This document shows positions 63,666-64,000 of a stretch of DNA of 64,000 bases, piece after piece (within the stretch, counting starts at the first letter, position 1; the number at the start of each line of letters is the position of its first letter). The notes under the pieces were generated by a model. The model saw only the letters and a program-made list of their open reading frames with translations, did no database searches and was not told the DNA's origin. The translations under genes were made by a program, and so were the position numbers. This DNA is from Paenibacillus foliorum. Its GTDB lineage: Bacteria > Bacillota > Bacilli > Paenibacillales > NBRC-103111. The DNA lies in the NCBI RefSeq assembly GCF_013141765.1, contig NZ_WHOD01000045.1, positions 62,001 to 126,000 of the forward strand, written 5' to 3'.

Positions 63666-63833
63666 TGTAGCACAGCACCGCCGCTATCCTCCACCTATTC
63701 ATGATTACGTGTAGCTATTAAGCTCTCATTTAAGTTAGGGGTAGTGTTTAATTCCAGTAAAAATGCATTCCAACCTGTTTAAAGAACTGCGCTCAACGCG
63801 GATTCTTTTCTGACTGTGTTGGTGCAAATAAAA

Positions 63834-63857
63834 AAAGCTGCCCCTAAGGGCAGCTTT
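63834..63857 (-). terminator. Terminator of the cold-shock gene
   Basis: AAAGCTGCCC (63834-63843) with GGGCAGCTTT (63848-63857), 4-base loop, T-run on the minus strand, 10 bases after the stop of the cold-shock gene. Confidence 0.9.
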
Positions 63858-63866
63858 AATTTTGAA

Positions 63867-64000
63867 TTACAGTTTTACAACGTTCTCAGCTTGGGGTCCG
63901 CGTTGACCTTGAACTACGTTGAATTCTACACGTTGACCTTCGTCAAGCGATTTGAATCCGTCGCCTTGAATTGCGGAGAAATGTACAAATACGTCATTTC
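63867..64000 (-). CDS. Cold-shock protein (CspA family), C-terminal part
   Basis: The frame runs in from the right edge: [20 protein letters not shown] then [20 protein letters not shown], stop at 63867. These are the last ~44 residues, including the RNP2 motif VFVHF, of the ~66-residue single-strand nucleic acid chaperone. Its N-terminus lies outside the window. A clear terminator follows. Confidence 0.93.
   Translation of the reverse strand, partial: NDVFVHFSAIQGDGFKSLDEGQRVEFNVVQGQRGPQAENVVKL

Noticed and set aside
63369..63702. Two short frames in the palindrome cluster
   Set aside because: Their repeated peptide segments come from the palindromic DNA itself.
1..64000. CRISPR array, tRNA or rRNA genes
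   Set aside because: No regular short direct repeats with spacers and no tRNA- or rRNA-like stretch was noticed.

Overview
The window looks like chromosomal DNA of a Paenibacillus-type member of the Bacillales. The grounds are strong AGGAGG-type ribosome binding sites, frequent ATGA start/stop overlaps, a Bacillus-type short-loop cydABCD operon, a HemAT-type globin chemoreceptor, a ywqB/ywqA-like SWIM/SNF2 pair and Bacillales-type protein families throughout. No rRNA, tRNA or CRISPR was seen. The species call is inference.

Layout. 1-8.4 kb: the start of a secreted protein, a Nudix hydrolase, the SWIM zinc-finger/SNF2 helicase pair, then a short leftward group (DUF3024 gene plus broken methyltransferase) ending in a degenerate ~150 bp repeat, and a nucleotidyltransferase-fold gene. 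8.5-16 kb: a leftward sensory block with a PAS-PAS histidine kinase, a frameshifted HD-GYP response regulator, an MHYT hybrid kinase, a shortened membrane chemoreceptor-like protein and HemAT. 16.4-27.3 kb: an ACT-domain gene and a complete leftward [NiFe] hydrogenase operon, hyaA-hyaB-hyaC-hyaD-(unknown)-hypA-hypB-hypF-hypC-hypD-hypE, in which hypF is frameshifted. A Rex/FNR-like palindrome lies upstream of hyaA, and an even better one lies upstream of cydA at 50.2 kb, suggesting shared redox control of hydrogen oxidation and cytochrome bd.

28.5-47.9 kb is accessory, AT-rich and almost entirely leftward: small single-gene modules (GNAT acetyltransferases, VOC protein, methyltransferase, GrpB, DUF1796, phosphotransferase, alpha/beta hydrolase, small membrane proteins, an immunity-like pseudogene). 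In the right part, modules are each followed at the 3' side by a ~130-185 bp structured repeat in one orientation, which is the architecture of integron cassettes (ORF + attC). Two leftward gene runs each start behind an almost identical 36 bp element holding a TTTCCA-N17-TATAAT promoter. No integron integrase is in the window; a XerC/D-like tyrosine recombinase lies at 60 kb. This cassette-like system is the best candidate for something undescribed. In the middle (35.5-37.5 kb) a whole sugar ABC transporter plus two-component operon has collapsed by deletions into about 2 kb of gene ends.

48-64 kb: methyltransferase, small helix-hairpin-helix protein, GNAT, cydABCD, a phosphotriesterase/epimerase pair, VOC/EamA pair, the tyrosine recombinase, a VanW gene broken by a 4-bp tandem duplication, two Nudix genes, a cluster of short palindromes, and the 3' end of a cold-shock protein gene. 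About ten genes are broken. Some carry single frameshifts that could be sequencing errors, but others carry in-frame stops or large deletions and are real decay.
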